Assembly: GCA_947487205.1 (NCBI GenBank)
Contig: CANKVU010000003.1
Span: 62,001 to 126,000, forward strand
Direction: 5' to 3'
Length of the DNA: 64,000 bases
Source: an uncultured Paracoccaceae bacterium
Lineage (GTDB): Bacteria; Pseudomonadota; Alphaproteobacteria; Rhodobacterales; Rhodobacteraceae
Part shown: positions 8,724 to 17,007 of the stretch, piece after piece
How the letters are laid out: the number at the start of each line of letters is the position of its first letter
How positions within the stretch are numbered: the stretch's first letter is position 1
Made by a program: the position numbers and the translations under genes
Notes under the pieces: generated by a model
Database searches by the model: none
What the model was told of the DNA's origin: nothing
Seen by the model: only the letters and a program-made list of their open reading frames with translations

Positions 8724-8748
8724 GGCCCGGCCCCCGCCCCTTTGTCAA
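8720..8748 (-). promoter_or_regulatory. Putative sigma-70 promoter of the cob riboswitch operon
   Basis: Minus strand: -35 TTGACA (8748-8743), 17-nt spacer, -10 CCAAGT (8725-8720). The -35 is perfect and the -10 weak. The start point predicted about 7 nt downstream (near 8713) is exactly where the riboswitch begins, which supports the assignment. Confidence 0.55.
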
Positions 8749-8761
8749 GCGAGAGACCCCC

Positions 8762-9367
8762 ATGGACGACGCCGAGCGCCACAAGGCCAAGATGGAGCGG
8801 ATAAGGGCCGCGCGGGAGCGGATGATGGCCACCAAGACCGAGGAACGCGGCCTGATCATCGTCCATACCGGCAAGGGCAAGGGCAAGTCGTCCTCCGGGT
8901 TCGGCATGGTGATGCGCTGCGTCGGCTGGGGCATCCCGGCGGCGGTGGTGCAATTCGTGAAGGGCGACTGGGAGACCGGCGAGAAGCGGGTCCTGCAGGA
9001 GCGGTTCGCCGAGGACGTGCGCCTGTTCGTCGCCGGAGAGGGATTCACCTGGGAGACACAGGACCGCGAACGCGACATCGCCGCCGCGCGGAAGGGCTGG
9101 GAGATCGCCAAGGCGCAGATCCGCGATCCCGGGATCGGCTTCGTGCTGCTCGACGAGATCAACATCGCGCTGCGCTACGACTATCTCGACATCGACGAGG
9201 TGGTGGCGTTCCTGCAGGAGGAGAAGCCCGAGATGACCCACGTGGTGCTGACGGGCCGCAACGCAAAGGAGGAGCTGCTCGCGGCCGCCGACCTCGTGAC
9301 GGATTTCGACCTGGTGAAGCATCCGTTCCGCGACGGGGTGCGGGCGCAGAAGGGCGTGGAGTTCTGA
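8762..9367 (+). CDS. cobO: Corrinoid adenosyltransferase CobO
   Basis: ATP:cob(I)yrinic acid a,c-diamide adenosyltransferase; adds the upper adenosyl ligand. 201 residues, normal for CobO/BtuR. P-loop HTGKGKGKSSSGFGM at residues 35-49, then GWETQ-like FTWETQD and LLDEINIALRYDYL, VVLTGRNAKEEL. First gene of a plus-strand unit cobO-HAD-phosphoesterase-cobQ, and transcribed away from the riboswitch operon. The riboswitch is on the opposite strand and should not act on cobO directly. Confidence 0.96.
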   Translation: MDDAERHKAKMERIRAARERMMATKTEERGLIIVHTGKGKGKSSSGFGMVMRCVGWGIPAAVVQFVKGDWETGEKRVLQERFAEDVRLFVAGEGFTWETQDRERDIAAARKGWEIAKAQIRDPGIGFVLLDEINIALRYDYLDIDEVVAFLQEEKPEMTHVVLTGRNAKEELLAAADLVTDFDLVKHPFRDGVRAQKGVEF

Positions 9368-9369
9368 GC

Positions 9370-9996
9370 GTGGACGAACATCGGCGCCCCGGCTTCGACC
9401 TTGCGGTCTGGGATTTCGACGGCGTGCTGAACGTCAATCCGGGGGGCGAGATCTTTCCCTGGGTGGCGCGGCTCGACCGGGACGTGGGGGTGCCGCCCGA
9501 GTCGTTCCGCGCCTTCCTGCGCCGTCCCGGGCAGGCGCGCGAGGTGCTGAAGGGCGATGCCGACCTGCTGGCCCGGCTGGAGCGGTGGATCGACCGGGAG
9601 GGGCACGCGATCAGCGCCGCGGACTTCCTGGAGCATTGGCTGACCGCCGACGACCGGCCGGACCCCGAGGCGGTGGAATGGCTGGCCGCCCATGGCGGGC
9701 GCAAGGTCGTGGGGACGAACAATCCGCCCGCCCGCGCCCGCTACATCCGCGAGCGGACGCCGGTCGGGCGGTTGATCGAGGCGGTCTTCGCCAGCGGCGA
9801 GATCGGCGTCGCCAAGCCCGATCCGGGCTTCTTCGCCGCGATCGAGGATTGGTCGGGGCTGGCGCCCGCGCGGCTCCTGCTGATCGACGACAGCGCCGAG
9901 AACTGCGCGGCGGCGGCCCGCCGGGGCTGGCGCGCCTTCCGCTTCGATCCCGCGACGCGCCACCGCCTGCCGGAGGTGCTGGGCCTGTGCGGCTGA
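9370..9996 (+). CDS. HAD-superfamily hydrolase in the cobO-cobQ operon
   Basis: 208 residues. HAD motif I WDFDGVL (nucleophile and acid Asp), motif II TNN, a lysine in GVAKPDPGFF (motif III) and LLIDDSAENCAAAARRGWRAF (motif IV), all in order; this is a HAD-IA-type phosphatase, probably soluble. The substrate cannot be read from the sequence. The GTG start at 9370 is 2 bp behind the cobO stop, and the gene overlaps the next one by 10 bp, so it is co-transcribed with cobO and cobQ; a corrinoid or nucleotide-loop phosphate is a guess only. Confidence 0.85.
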   Translation: MDEHRRPGFDLAVWDFDGVLNVNPGGEIFPWVARLDRDVGVPPESFRAFLRRPGQAREVLKGDADLLARLERWIDREGHAISAADFLEHWLTADDRPDPEAVEWLAAHGGRKVVGTNNPPARARYIRERTPVGRLIEAVFASGEIGVAKPDPGFFAAIEDWSGLAPARLLLIDDSAENCAAAARRGWRAFRFDPATRHRLPEVLGLCG

Positions 9997-10775
9997 CGGT
10001 CGCGACCCACCGGGTGCGGCCCCTGCGCGGCGTGGCCGCGCCGCGGCTGCGGATCGCGATGGTGGCCGACCTCCATGCCTGCCGCCCGGCCATGGACGTC
10101 CCCCGGATCGACGCGATCGTGGCGCGGGTCAACGCGCTCGCCCCCGACCTGATCTGCCTTCTGGGCGATTACGCCGGCCACGCCTGGGCGACCCGGACCC
10201 TGCCGCCCGACCGGGTCGTGCCGTCGCTCCTGCGCCTGTCGGCGCCGCTGGGGGTGGTCGCGGTCTTCGGCAATCACGACTGGGCCGATGACGGGCGCGC
10301 CTATCGGCGGGAGAGTTCCGACACGCACTGGCACCGCGCCTTTGCCGAGGCGGGGATCGCGACGCTGGTCAACGGGGTCCGCCCGATCGTGGCGGAGGGG
10401 ACGCCGCTGACCCTGGCCGGGCTCGATTCACAGATGGCCCATGGCCGCGGCCCGGCCGGCGGAGAGCACGATCTGGATGCCGTGCGCGACGCCATCGACC
10501 CGCGGCATTTCACGATTCTCCTGGCGCATGAGCCCGATATCTTTCCCGAGCTTCCCGACCATGTGGACCTCACGCTGGCGGGCCATTGCCACGGCGGGCA
10601 GATCCGCTTCTTCGGGCGGGCCTGGGTCTGCCCGTCGCGCTACGGCACGCGCTATGACCGGGGGTATTTCCGCGACGGCGCGCGCCAGATGGTCGTGTCG
10701 CAGGGGCTCGGCTGTTCGGGCCCGCCGCTGCGCCTGGGCGCGCCGCCCGAGATCACGGTGGTGGAGCTGGGATGA
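9987..10775 (+). CDS. Calcineurin-like metallophosphoesterase (YaeI type)
   Basis: 262 residues. Metal-binding motifs in order: VADLHAC (D-x-H), LLGDYAGH (GD), FGNHDW (GNHD), LAHEPD, and GHCHGGQIR (GHxH). The order and spacing fit the YaeI/YkuE group of binuclear phosphoesterases, some of which act on lipid or nucleotide phosphates. No signal peptide is evident with the GTG start at 9987. It overlaps the HAD gene by 10 bp and its TGA overlaps the cobQ ATG by 4 bp, so it is part of the cob operon. Its role in cobalamin synthesis is unknown. Confidence 0.85.
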   Translation: MRLTVATHRVRPLRGVAAPRLRIAMVADLHACRPAMDVPRIDAIVARVNALAPDLICLLGDYAGHAWATRTLPPDRVVPSLLRLSAPLGVVAVFGNHDWADDGRAYRRESSDTHWHRAFAEAGIATLVNGVRPIVAEGTPLTLAGLDSQMAHGRGPAGGEHDLDAVRDAIDPRHFTILLAHEPDIFPELPDHVDLTLAGHCHGGQIRFFGRAWVCPSRYGTRYDRGYFRDGARQMVVSQGLGCSGPPLRLGAPPEITVVELG

Positions 10776-12217
10776 GCCGTGCGCTGATGATCCAGGGGAC
10801 GGGCTCGAACGTCGGCAAGTCGATGCTGGTCGCGGGGCTGGCGCGGGCGGCGCGGGCGCGGGGCCTGTCGGTGGCCCCCTTCAAGCCGCAGAACATGTCG
10901 AACAACGCCGCCGTCACCCCCGATGGCGGCGAGATCGGCCGGGCCCAGGCGTTGCAGGCGCTGGCCGCGGGTCTGGCGCCGGTGACCGACATGAACCCCG
11001 TCCTGCTGAAGCCCGAAACGGATGTGGGCGCGCAGGTGGTGGTGCAGGGGCGGCGCATGGCCACCGTGAAGGCGCGGGACTACGCGGCGCTGAAGCCGCG
11101 GCTGATGGCGCCGGTGCTGGAAAGCTTCGCCCGGCTGCGCGCCGCCCACGACCTGGTCCTGGTCGAGGGGGCGGGAAGCCCGGCGGAGGTGAACCTGCGC
11201 GCCGGCGACATCGCCAACATGGGCTTCGCGCGGGCGGCCGGCGTGCCGGTGGTGCTGGCCGGCGACATCGACCGGGGCGGCGTGATCGCGCAGATCGTCG
11301 GCACGAAGGCCGTGCTGGAGCCGGGGGACGCCGAGATGGTCGCGGGGTTCCTGGTGAACCGGTTCCGGGGGGATCCGAGCCTGTTCGACGACGGCTACAG
11401 GCTGATCGAGGCGCGCACCGGCTGGCGCGGCTTCGGCGTCTGCCCCTGGTTCTCCGAGGCCTGGCGGTTGCCGGCGGAGGATGCGCTGGACGTGGCGGCG
11501 CCGGTGCGGGCGGGCGGCCTGCACGTCGTGTGCCTGCGCCTGAGCCGGATCGCCAATTTCGACGACCTCGACCCGCTGGCGCAGGAGCCGGGCGTGCGGC
11601 TGACCATGCTGGGGCCGGGGCAGGCGGTGCCCGGCGACGCCGACGTGGTGATCCTGCCGGGGTCGAAATCCACGCGCGGGGATCTGGCCTATCTGAGGGC
11701 GCAAGGGTGGGACGTGGACCTGGCCGCCCATGTCCGGCGGGGCGGGCACGTCTTGGGGATCTGCGGCGGGTTCCAGATGCTGGGCCGCGTCGTTTCCGAC
11801 CCCGAGGGGATCGAGGGGCCGCCGGGGGAGGAGGCCGGGCTGGGCCTGCTGGACGTGGCCACGGTGATGACCGCCGACAAGAGGCTGACCGAGGTGGCGG
11901 CGGTGCATCGCGCCACGGGGCAGCCGTTTCGCGGCTACGAGATCCATATCGGGCGCAGCCGCGGCGCGGACCTGGCGCGGCCCTTCGCGCGGGTTGCAGG
12001 GGCGCCCGAGGGGGCGAGCAGCGCGGACGGCCGGGTGACGGGCAGCTACCTGCACGGCATGTTCCGCGACGACGGGTTCCGCGCCGCGTGGCTGGCGGGG
12101 TTCGGGGTGGCCGCGGGCCTGGCCTACGACGCGGGCGTAGAGCGGGTGCTGGACGCGCTCGCCGCGCATCTGGAAGCGCATCTGGACGTGGGCGGCCTCA
12201 TCGCCGCGGCGCGCTGA
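10772..12217 (+). CDS. cobQ: Cobyric acid synthase CobQ
   Basis: Glutamine-dependent amidation of four side chains of adenosylcobyrinic a,c-diamide. 481 residues. N-terminal dethiobiotin-synthetase-like domain with P-loop GTGSNVGKS (residues 9-17) and [10 protein letters not shown]-terminal class-I-like amidotransferase domain with the cysteine in [10 protein letters not shown] and histidines in YEIHIGRS and [12 protein letters not shown] overlap with the phosphoesterase. Its 3' end overlaps the end of the convergent cobC gene by 20 bp. Confidence 0.96.
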   Translation: MSRALMIQGTGSNVGKSMLVAGLARAARARGLSVAPFKPQNMSNNAAVTPDGGEIGRAQALQALAAGLAPVTDMNPVLLKPETDVGAQVVVQGRRMATVKARDYAALKPRLMAPVLESFARLRAAHDLVLVEGAGSPAEVNLRAGDIANMGFARAAGVPVVLAGDIDRGGVIAQIVGTKAVLEPGDAEMVAGFLVNRFRGDPSLFDDGYRLIEARTGWRGFGVCPWFSEAWRLPAEDALDVAAPVRAGGLHVVCLRLSRIANFDDLDPLAQEPGVRLTMLGPGQAVPGDADVVILPGSKSTRGDLAYLRAQGWDVDLAAHVRRGGHVLGICGGFQMLGRVVSDPEGIEGPPGEEAGLGLLDVATVMTADKRLTEVAAVHRATGQPFRGYEIHIGRSRGADLARPFARVAGAPEGASSADGRVTGSYLHGMFRDDGFRAAWLAGFGVAAGLAYDAGVERVLDALAAHLEAHLDVGGLIAAAR

Positions 12218-13196
12218 ATTCTCGCCCGGAAAATGCGTCGCGGAACGCCGCGTCGAGCCGCGCCCAGCCCTCGGGCGGGGGCAGGCCGAGCCTGATCCAG
12301 CGCTGCGAATAGGGAAAGATCCGCGACCAGACGCGATGGTCCGCCAGGCCATCCTGCGCGGCGGCCGCATCGGGGGCGGCATAGGTGCGAAAGAGCGTCG
12401 TGCCGCCCGCGATCGTCCAGCCCGCGCCCGCCGCGAGGGCGTCGAGCCGGGCCGCGTCGGCGGCGAGGCGGTGCCGGGTGCGGCGCTGCCAGGCGGCATC
12501 GGCCAGCGCCGCGGCGCCGACATGGATCGCGGCGCCCGAGACCGGCCAGGGCCCGGCGCGCTCGCGGATCCGGTCGGCGAGGTCGGGGGCGGCGAGCGCG
12601 AAGCCGAGCCGCAGGCCGGCCAGGCCGTAGAACTTGCCGAAGGAGCGCAGGACGACCGCGTTCGGGACCCCGCCCAGATGCGGGGCGAGCGACGCGCCCG
12701 GCCCGGCCTCCGCGAAGCTCTCGTCGACGACCAGAAGGCCCACGCGGCCGGCCAGCCGGACGAGCGCCCGGGGGCCGTGGTGCCGCCCGTCGGGGTTGTT
12801 GGGGCTGACCACGGTGGCCAGCGCCGCACCGGCGAGCGCCCCGAGATCGGCGACCTCGTCGACCTCGCGGCCGGCGGCGCGGGCGGCGGCGGCGTGCTCG
12901 TTGTAGGTGGGGCCGAGGATCCGGGCGGGGCCGGCGGGGGCGAGGCCCGGCACGATCTGGATCGCGGCCTGGGCGCCGGCGAGGGGCACCGCCTGGGCCG
13001 GCGTGGAATAGGCATCCCGCGCCGCGGTCGCGAGGCGGTCCGTGTCGGCGCGGGTGGGCAGGGCGGTCCAGGCGCGGGCGGGGATCTGCGGCAGCGGATA
13101 GGGGACCGGGTTGATGCCGGTCGAAAGGTCGATCCATTCCCCCGCGCCCCAGCGCCGGACCGCGCGGTCGAGGTCGCCGCCATGGTCGCGGGTCAC
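12198..13196 (-). CDS. cobC: L-threonine-O-3-phosphate decarboxylase (CobC/CobD type)
   Basis: PLP aminotransferase-fold enzyme making (R)-1-amino-2-propanol phosphate for the nucleotide loop; called CobC in the aerobic Pseudomonas denitrificans scheme and CobD in Salmonella. 332 residues. Marks are [33 protein letters not shown] and the PLP lysine in [16 protein letters not shown]. Start is taken as the GTG at 13196 (VTRDHGGDL), which gives the usual 4-bp overlap with cobD; a GTG two codons upstream (13202) is an alternative. Confidence 0.92.
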   Translation of the reverse strand: MTRDHGGDLDRAVRRWGAGEWIDLSTGINPVPYPLPQIPARAWTALPTRADTDRLATAARDAYSTPAQAVPLAGAQAAIQIVPGLAPAGPARILGPTYNEHAAAARAAGREVDEVADLGALAGAALATVVSPNNPDGRHHGPRALVRLAGRVGLLVVDESFAEAGPGASLAPHLGGVPNAVVLRSFGKFYGLAGLRLGFALAAPDLADRIRERAGPWPVSGAAIHVGAAALADAAWQRRTRHRLAADAARLDALAAGAGWTIAGGTTLFRTYAAPDAAAAQDGLADHRVWSRIFPYSQRWIRLGLPPPEGWARLDAAFRDAFSGREFSAPRR

Positions 13197-14128
13197 AGCC
13201 ACGCCCCGGCCAGGATCGCGCCCGCCGCCACCGCCATCGCCCGGCGATAGAGCGCGAGCGCGCGGTCGATCCCACCCGCGTCGGGATCGGGGGCGCCGGG
13301 GTTGAGCCACGGCTCCGCCGCGACGCCCCCGGCATAGCTGCGCGGCCCCGAGAGACGGACGCCCAGCGCCGCGGCCATCGCCGCCTCGGGCCAGCCGGCA
13401 TTGGGCGAGCGATGGCGGGGCGCGTCGCGGCGCATCGCCGCGACGGTCGCCCGGGGGCGGGCGGAGACGAGTGCGAAGAGCGCGCCCGTCAGCCGCGCCG
13501 GGGCGAGGTTGACGAGATCGTCGAGCCGCGCCGCCGCGCGGCCGAAATCGCGGTGCCGGTCGGTCCGGTGGCCGATCATCGAATCCATCGTGTTGATGGC
13601 CTTGTAGGCCGCGATCCCCGGCAGGCCGAGGACGAGCCCCCAGAAGAGCGGCGCCACGACCCCGTCGGAGGCGTTCTCGGCCAGGCTCTCGATCGCGGCG
13701 CGGGCGATGCCGGCGCGGTCGAGCCGCTCGGGGTCGCGGCCGACGATCCGGGCGACGGCCCGGCGCGCGCCCGCGATGTCGCCCCGCGACAGGGGCCGCG
13801 CGACGGCGGCGACGTGATCGTGGAGCGAGCGGGCGGCCACCAGCGGCCAGGCGAGGATGCCCAGCAGGAGCGGGGCGAGCGCCCCGTCGCCCAACGCCTC
13901 CTGCAGCAGGTAGGCGGGCAGGATCGCCGCCAGGGCCCCCGCGGCGACGGTGATGCGCCCGGCCAGGCGCCGGCGGGCGGGCGGGTCGCCGTCGCGGTTC
14001 CAGCGTCGGTCGAGGCCCGCGATCAGCCGTCCCAGCCAGCCCACCGGGTGGCCGATCCGGGCATGGAGCCGGTCGGGCCAGCCGAAGGCCGCCTCGAGCG
14101 CCAAGGCGACGAGGAGCGCCCAGGTCAT
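13193..14128 (-). CDS. cobD: Adenosylcobinamide-phosphate synthase CobD/CbiB
   Basis: Membrane protein joining aminopropanol (phosphate) to adenosylcobyrate. 311 residues with several hydrophobic segments. Family marks are an N-terminal LEAAFGWPDRLHARIGHPVGW, ESLAENASDGVVAPLFW, and AYKAINTMDSMIGHR. Both ends overlap neighbours by 4 bp (cobC behind, threonine-kinase-like gene ahead), so these genes form a coupled set that both makes and attaches the aminopropanol arm. Confidence 0.95.
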   Translation of the reverse strand: MTWALLVALALEAAFGWPDRLHARIGHPVGWLGRLIAGLDRRWNRDGDPPARRRLAGRITVAAGALAAILPAYLLQEALGDGALAPLLLGILAWPLVAARSLHDHVAAVARPLSRGDIAGARRAVARIVGRDPERLDRAGIARAAIESLAENASDGVVAPLFWGLVLGLPGIAAYKAINTMDSMIGHRTDRHRDFGRAAARLDDLVNLAPARLTGALFALVSARPRATVAAMRRDAPRHRSPNAGWPEAAMAAALGVRLSGPRSYAGGVAAEPWLNPGAPDPDAGGIDRALALYRRAMAVAAGAILAGAWL

Positions 14129-14895
14129 GCGCCGCCCCCCGTGCGGAACCGGAGCACGCCCTGCAATCCCGCCGCCGCCAGCGCCGCCGCCGCGCCGTCG
14201 GGGACCGTCCCGGGGGCGAAGACCAGCCCGCGCGCCGAGCCGGTATGTGCCCGGATGCGGCCGAGCGCGCCCAGATCGGCGGCCAGGCCGGGCATGGGAT
14301 CGCCCGCCGGGCCGCGCAGGGCGTCGGTGCGCCGCGCCGATTCGGTGGCGAGCGCGGCGCGGGCGGGGGCATCGGCGGCCTCGGCCCAGGCGGCCACCAG
14401 GTCGGCCACGTCGGGAAAGCGCAGGTCGGCGGGCGCCGTCGCCTCGGGCGGGCCCCAGAAGCCACCGACGACCTCCACCGCGGGGGCGGGAGGCAGGCGG
14501 CGCAGGACCCGCGCGGCGCGGGGCGCCCATAGCAGGCGGTCGGCATCGGGGAACATCAACGGGTCCACCGCCCCCTCGGCGGCGAGGCAGGCGCGGGCCA
14601 GCGCCTCCGGGCGGTCGGGGCCGCCCGCGGCGCGCGCGAGCGCCAGCAGCGCGGCGGTGGAGGCCCCCGCGCCGCCGCCGGGCGGCATCGCGGCCCGCAG
14701 CGCGACCCGTGGCAGCGGCCGCCCCAGCGCGGCGGCGAAGCGCGCCCGCACCGCGGCGGGCAGGAACGGGGTGCCGCCCGGGCCGGCATCGACCGCGAGC
14801 GCGGCGCAGGGCACCGTCACCAGGACGAGCGGCCCGCCGGGGCCCAGCCGGCCCTGGAGCCATTCGCCGAAATGGCCCGCCACGCGCAGCGTCAC
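14125..14895 (-). CDS. L-threonine kinase-like GHMP kinase (PduX type)
   Basis: 256 residues. The start VTLRVAGHFGEWLQG fits the GHMP kinase N-terminus of PduX-like proteins, and PPGGGAGASTAALLALA is a glycine/serine-rich phosphate-binding loop of GHMP type. PduX makes L-threonine phosphate from threonine and ATP, the substrate of the CobC decarboxylase, and the neighbour genes support this. Similarity is partly judged from context, so mevalonate-kinase-like alternatives remain. GTG start at 14895 gives 4-bp overlap with the phosphatase gene. Confidence 0.75.
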   Translation of the reverse strand: MTLRVAGHFGEWLQGRLGPGGPLVLVTVPCAALAVDAGPGGTPFLPAAVRARFAAALGRPLPRVALRAAMPPGGGAGASTAALLALARAAGGPDRPEALARACLAAEGAVDPLMFPDADRLLWAPRAARVLRRLPPAPAVEVVGGFWGPPEATAPADLRFPDVADLVAAWAEAADAPARAALATESARRTDALRGPAGDPMPGLAADLGALGRIRAHTGSARGLVFAPGTVPDGAAAALAAAGLQGVLRFRTGGGA

Positions 14896-15437
14896 GGCAG
14901 CGCCCGGTTCACGCAGGCGACCGCCCAGCCGCCCGGATGGCGCAGGAGCCGGGTCAGCGACAGCGGCGCCACCTCGAAGGCGAGGCCCGCCGGCAGGTGC
15001 CCCAGGGCGAGGCCCAGCGCCGCGCGCACCGTGCCGGCATGGGCGACGACGGCGACCGACCCGGTCAGGGCGTCGAGCGCGGGGGCGAGCCGGGCGGAAA
15101 GGTCGGCGAAGCTCTCGCCGCCCGGCCAGGCATGAGCGGCGAGCGCCGCGGGGGACAGCGGGCCCAGATCGGGCAGGTCCGGCAACGGCATGCCGTCGCA
15201 GGCGCCGAAATCCTGCTCCCAGAGGCGAGGATCGGTGGCGACCGCCGCGCCGGGAAAGAGCGCCGTCGCCGTCGCCGTCGCCCGGCGGGCGGGGCTTGCC
15301 ACCACGCGGTCGGGCGACAGCCGCGCGGGCGCGATCCCGTCGGTCCGCGCGGGCGCGTCGGTGCGCCCCCAGAGGCGACCGGGATCGGCCACCGGCGCGT
15401 GGCGGATCAGAAGGAGCTCGGTCGCGGCGGCTTGCAT
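14892..15437 (-). CDS. Histidine phosphatase, probable alpha-ribazole phosphatase
   Basis: 181 residues. Phosphoglycerate-mutase-like histidine phosphatase: catalytic LIRHAP near the N-terminus, an arginine in SPARRATATA, the acidic FGACDG, PGGESFADL, and the second catalytic histidine in VVAHAGTVRAALG. In this position it probably removes phosphate from alpha-ribazole phosphate or adenosylcobalamin phosphate (Salmonella CobC role). The ATG at 15437 is preferred over an upstream TTG. First gene of the minus-strand aminopropanol-arm operon; divergent from cobU with only 48 bp between starts. Confidence 0.82.
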   Translation of the reverse strand: MQAAATELLLIRHAPVADPGRLWGRTDAPARTDGIAPARLSPDRVVASPARRATATATALFPGAAVATDPRLWEQDFGACDGMPLPDLPDLGPLSPAALAAHAWPGGESFADLSARLAPALDALTGSVAVVAHAGTVRAALGLALGHLPAGLAFEVAPLSLTRLLRHPGGWAVACVNRALP

Positions 15438-15485
15438 CGGCCTCGGGCTTCTCAAACGTCACGCCTTATGGTCTGTCAGCGGGCA

Positions 15486-16004
15486 ATGGGAAAGTCGATC
15501 CTCATCACCGGCGGCGCCCGGTCCGGCAAGTCGGCCCTGGCCGAGCGCATGGCGCTCGCGCTGGGGCCCGCGCCCGTCTATGTCGCCACCGCCGAGGCCG
15601 GGGACGGCGAGATGGCGGCGCGGATCGCCGCGCACCGCGCCCGGCGCGGCCCCGAATGGGACCTGATCGAGGCGCCGCGGGACCTGGCCGGGGCGCTGTC
15701 GCGGTCCGATACCGGCCCGCGGCTGGTCGATTGCCTGACGCTGTGGCTGTCGAACCTGATGGCCGCCGACGCCGACTGGGAGGGGGCGGCGGCCGGGATC
15801 GCGCGCCTCGCCGCCCGTCAGGACCATCCCGTGATCTTCGTGACGAACGAGGTCGGATCAGGCATTGTGCCCGACAATGCGCTGGCCCGCCGGTTCCGCG
15901 ACGCCGCCGGATGCGTCAACCAGATCGTCGCCGAGGCGGCGGACGAGGTCTATCTGTGCGTCGCCGGACAACCGCTGAGAGTGAAGCCCCCCCATGCGCC
16001 TTGA
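15486..16004 (+). CDS. cobU: Adenosylcobinamide kinase / guanylyltransferase CobU (CobP)
   Basis: Bifunctional enzyme that phosphorylates adenosylcobinamide and adds GMP. 172 residues, full length. P-loop GGARSGKS at residues 9-16, then VYVATAEAGDGEM, IAAHRARRG with the catalytic histidine, DCLTLWLSNL and FVTNEVGSGIVPDN. Called CobP in the P. denitrificans scheme. The ATG follows a 48-bp gap to the divergent phosphatase gene; the gene overlaps cobT by 11 bp. Confidence 0.95.
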   Translation: MGKSILITGGARSGKSALAERMALALGPAPVYVATAEAGDGEMAARIAAHRARRGPEWDLIEAPRDLAGALSRSDTGPRLVDCLTLWLSNLMAADADWEGAAAGIARLAARQDHPVIFVTNEVGSGIVPDNALARRFRDAAGCVNQIVAEAADEVYLCVAGQPLRVKPPHAP

Positions 16005-17007
16005 CGAGATCACCGACCTTGCCGACCTGGCCCCCGCGCTGGCCGACCTGCCCGTCTTCGACCCGGCGGCGGCGGAGGCCGCGCGGGCGCGGCAGGACAC
16101 GCTGACCAAGCCGCCGGGATCGCTGGGCCGGCTGGAGGAGATCGCCGTCTTCGTCGCCGGGTGGCAGGGGCGGGAGAGCCCCGTGATCGAGCGGGCGCAG
16201 GCGCTCGTCTTCGCCGGCAATCACGGGGTCTGCGCGCAGGGGGTGAACCCGTTCCCGCAGGAGGTGACGGCGGCCATGGTCGCCAATTTCGAGGCCGGCG
16301 GCGCGGCGATCAACCAGCTGTGCCGCGTCGCGGGCGCGGATCTGGGCGCGGTGGCGCTGGATCTCGACCGGCCGACGGGGGACGTGACCGAAGGGACGGC
16401 GATGACGCCCGCGGAATGCCTGGAGGCGATGCAGCGGGGCGCCGCGGCGGTCGACACGACGGCGGGCATCGTCGTGCTGGGCGAGATGGGGATCGGCAAT
16501 TCCACCATCGCCGCGGCGCTGGCCTGCGCCTGCCTCGGCGGCACGCCGCGCGACTGGACCGGCCCCGGCGCGGGGGCGGACGAGGAGCGGGTCTGGATCA
16601 AGACCCAGGCCGTGCGCGCCGCCGTCGAGCGCCATGGCGGGCTGGCACCCCTGGAGCTGCTCGCCGCGCTGGGCGGACGGGAGCAGGCGGCGATCGCGGG
16701 CGCGGTGCTGGCGGCGCGGGCGGCGCGCATCCCGGTCCTGCTCGACGGGTTCATCTGCACGGCGGCGGTCCTGCCGCTCTTCGTTCTGGACCGGGGCCTT
16801 CTGGACCATTGCCTGGCCGCGCATCTGAGCGCCGAGCCCGGCCATGTCAGGATGCTGGAGATGATCGGCAAGGAGCCGATCCTGCGGCTCGACATGGCGC
16901 TGGGGGAGGGGACCGGCGCGGCGCTGGCCCTGTCGGTGGTGAAGGGGGCCGTGGCCTGCCACACGGGCATGGCGACCTTCGCCGAGGCGGGGATCGCGAC
17001 CCCGTGA
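15994..17007 (+). CDS. cobT: Nicotinate-nucleotide--dimethylbenzimidazole phosphoribosyltransferase CobT
   Basis: Makes alpha-ribazole phosphate for the lower ligand (CobU in P. denitrificans naming; not the chelatase subunit also called CobT). 337 residues. Conserved stretches are LTKPPGSLGRLEEI, FAGNHGV, LGEMGIGNSTIAAAL, LLDGFICTAA and the C-terminal GMATFAEAGIA with the catalytic-region glutamate. Overlaps cobU by 11 bp and cobS by 4 bp. Confidence 0.96.
   Translation: MRLDEITDLADLAPALADLPVFDPAAAEAARARQDTLTKPPGSLGRLEEIAVFVAGWQGRESPVIERAQALVFAGNHGVCAQGVNPFPQEVTAAMVANFEAGGAAINQLCRVAGADLGAVALDLDRPTGDVTEGTAMTPAECLEAMQRGAAAVDTTAGIVVLGEMGIGNSTIAAALACACLGGTPRDWTGPGAGADEERVWIKTQAVRAAVERHGGLAPLELLAALGGREQAAIAGAVLAARAARIPVLLDGFICTAAVLPLFVLDRGLLDHCLAAHLSAEPGHVRMLEMIGKEPILRLDMALGEGTGAALALSVVKGAVACHTGMATFAEAGIATP

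Noticed and set aside
8762-8770. Cobalamin riboswitch acting on cobO
   Set aside because: The B12 box and core motifs are in the minus-strand order only.
12198-14863. Apparent long fused minus-strand proteins covering cobC, cobD and kinase genes
   Set aside because: They are read-through of one frame across several genes; each gene has its own start and a 4-bp overlap.
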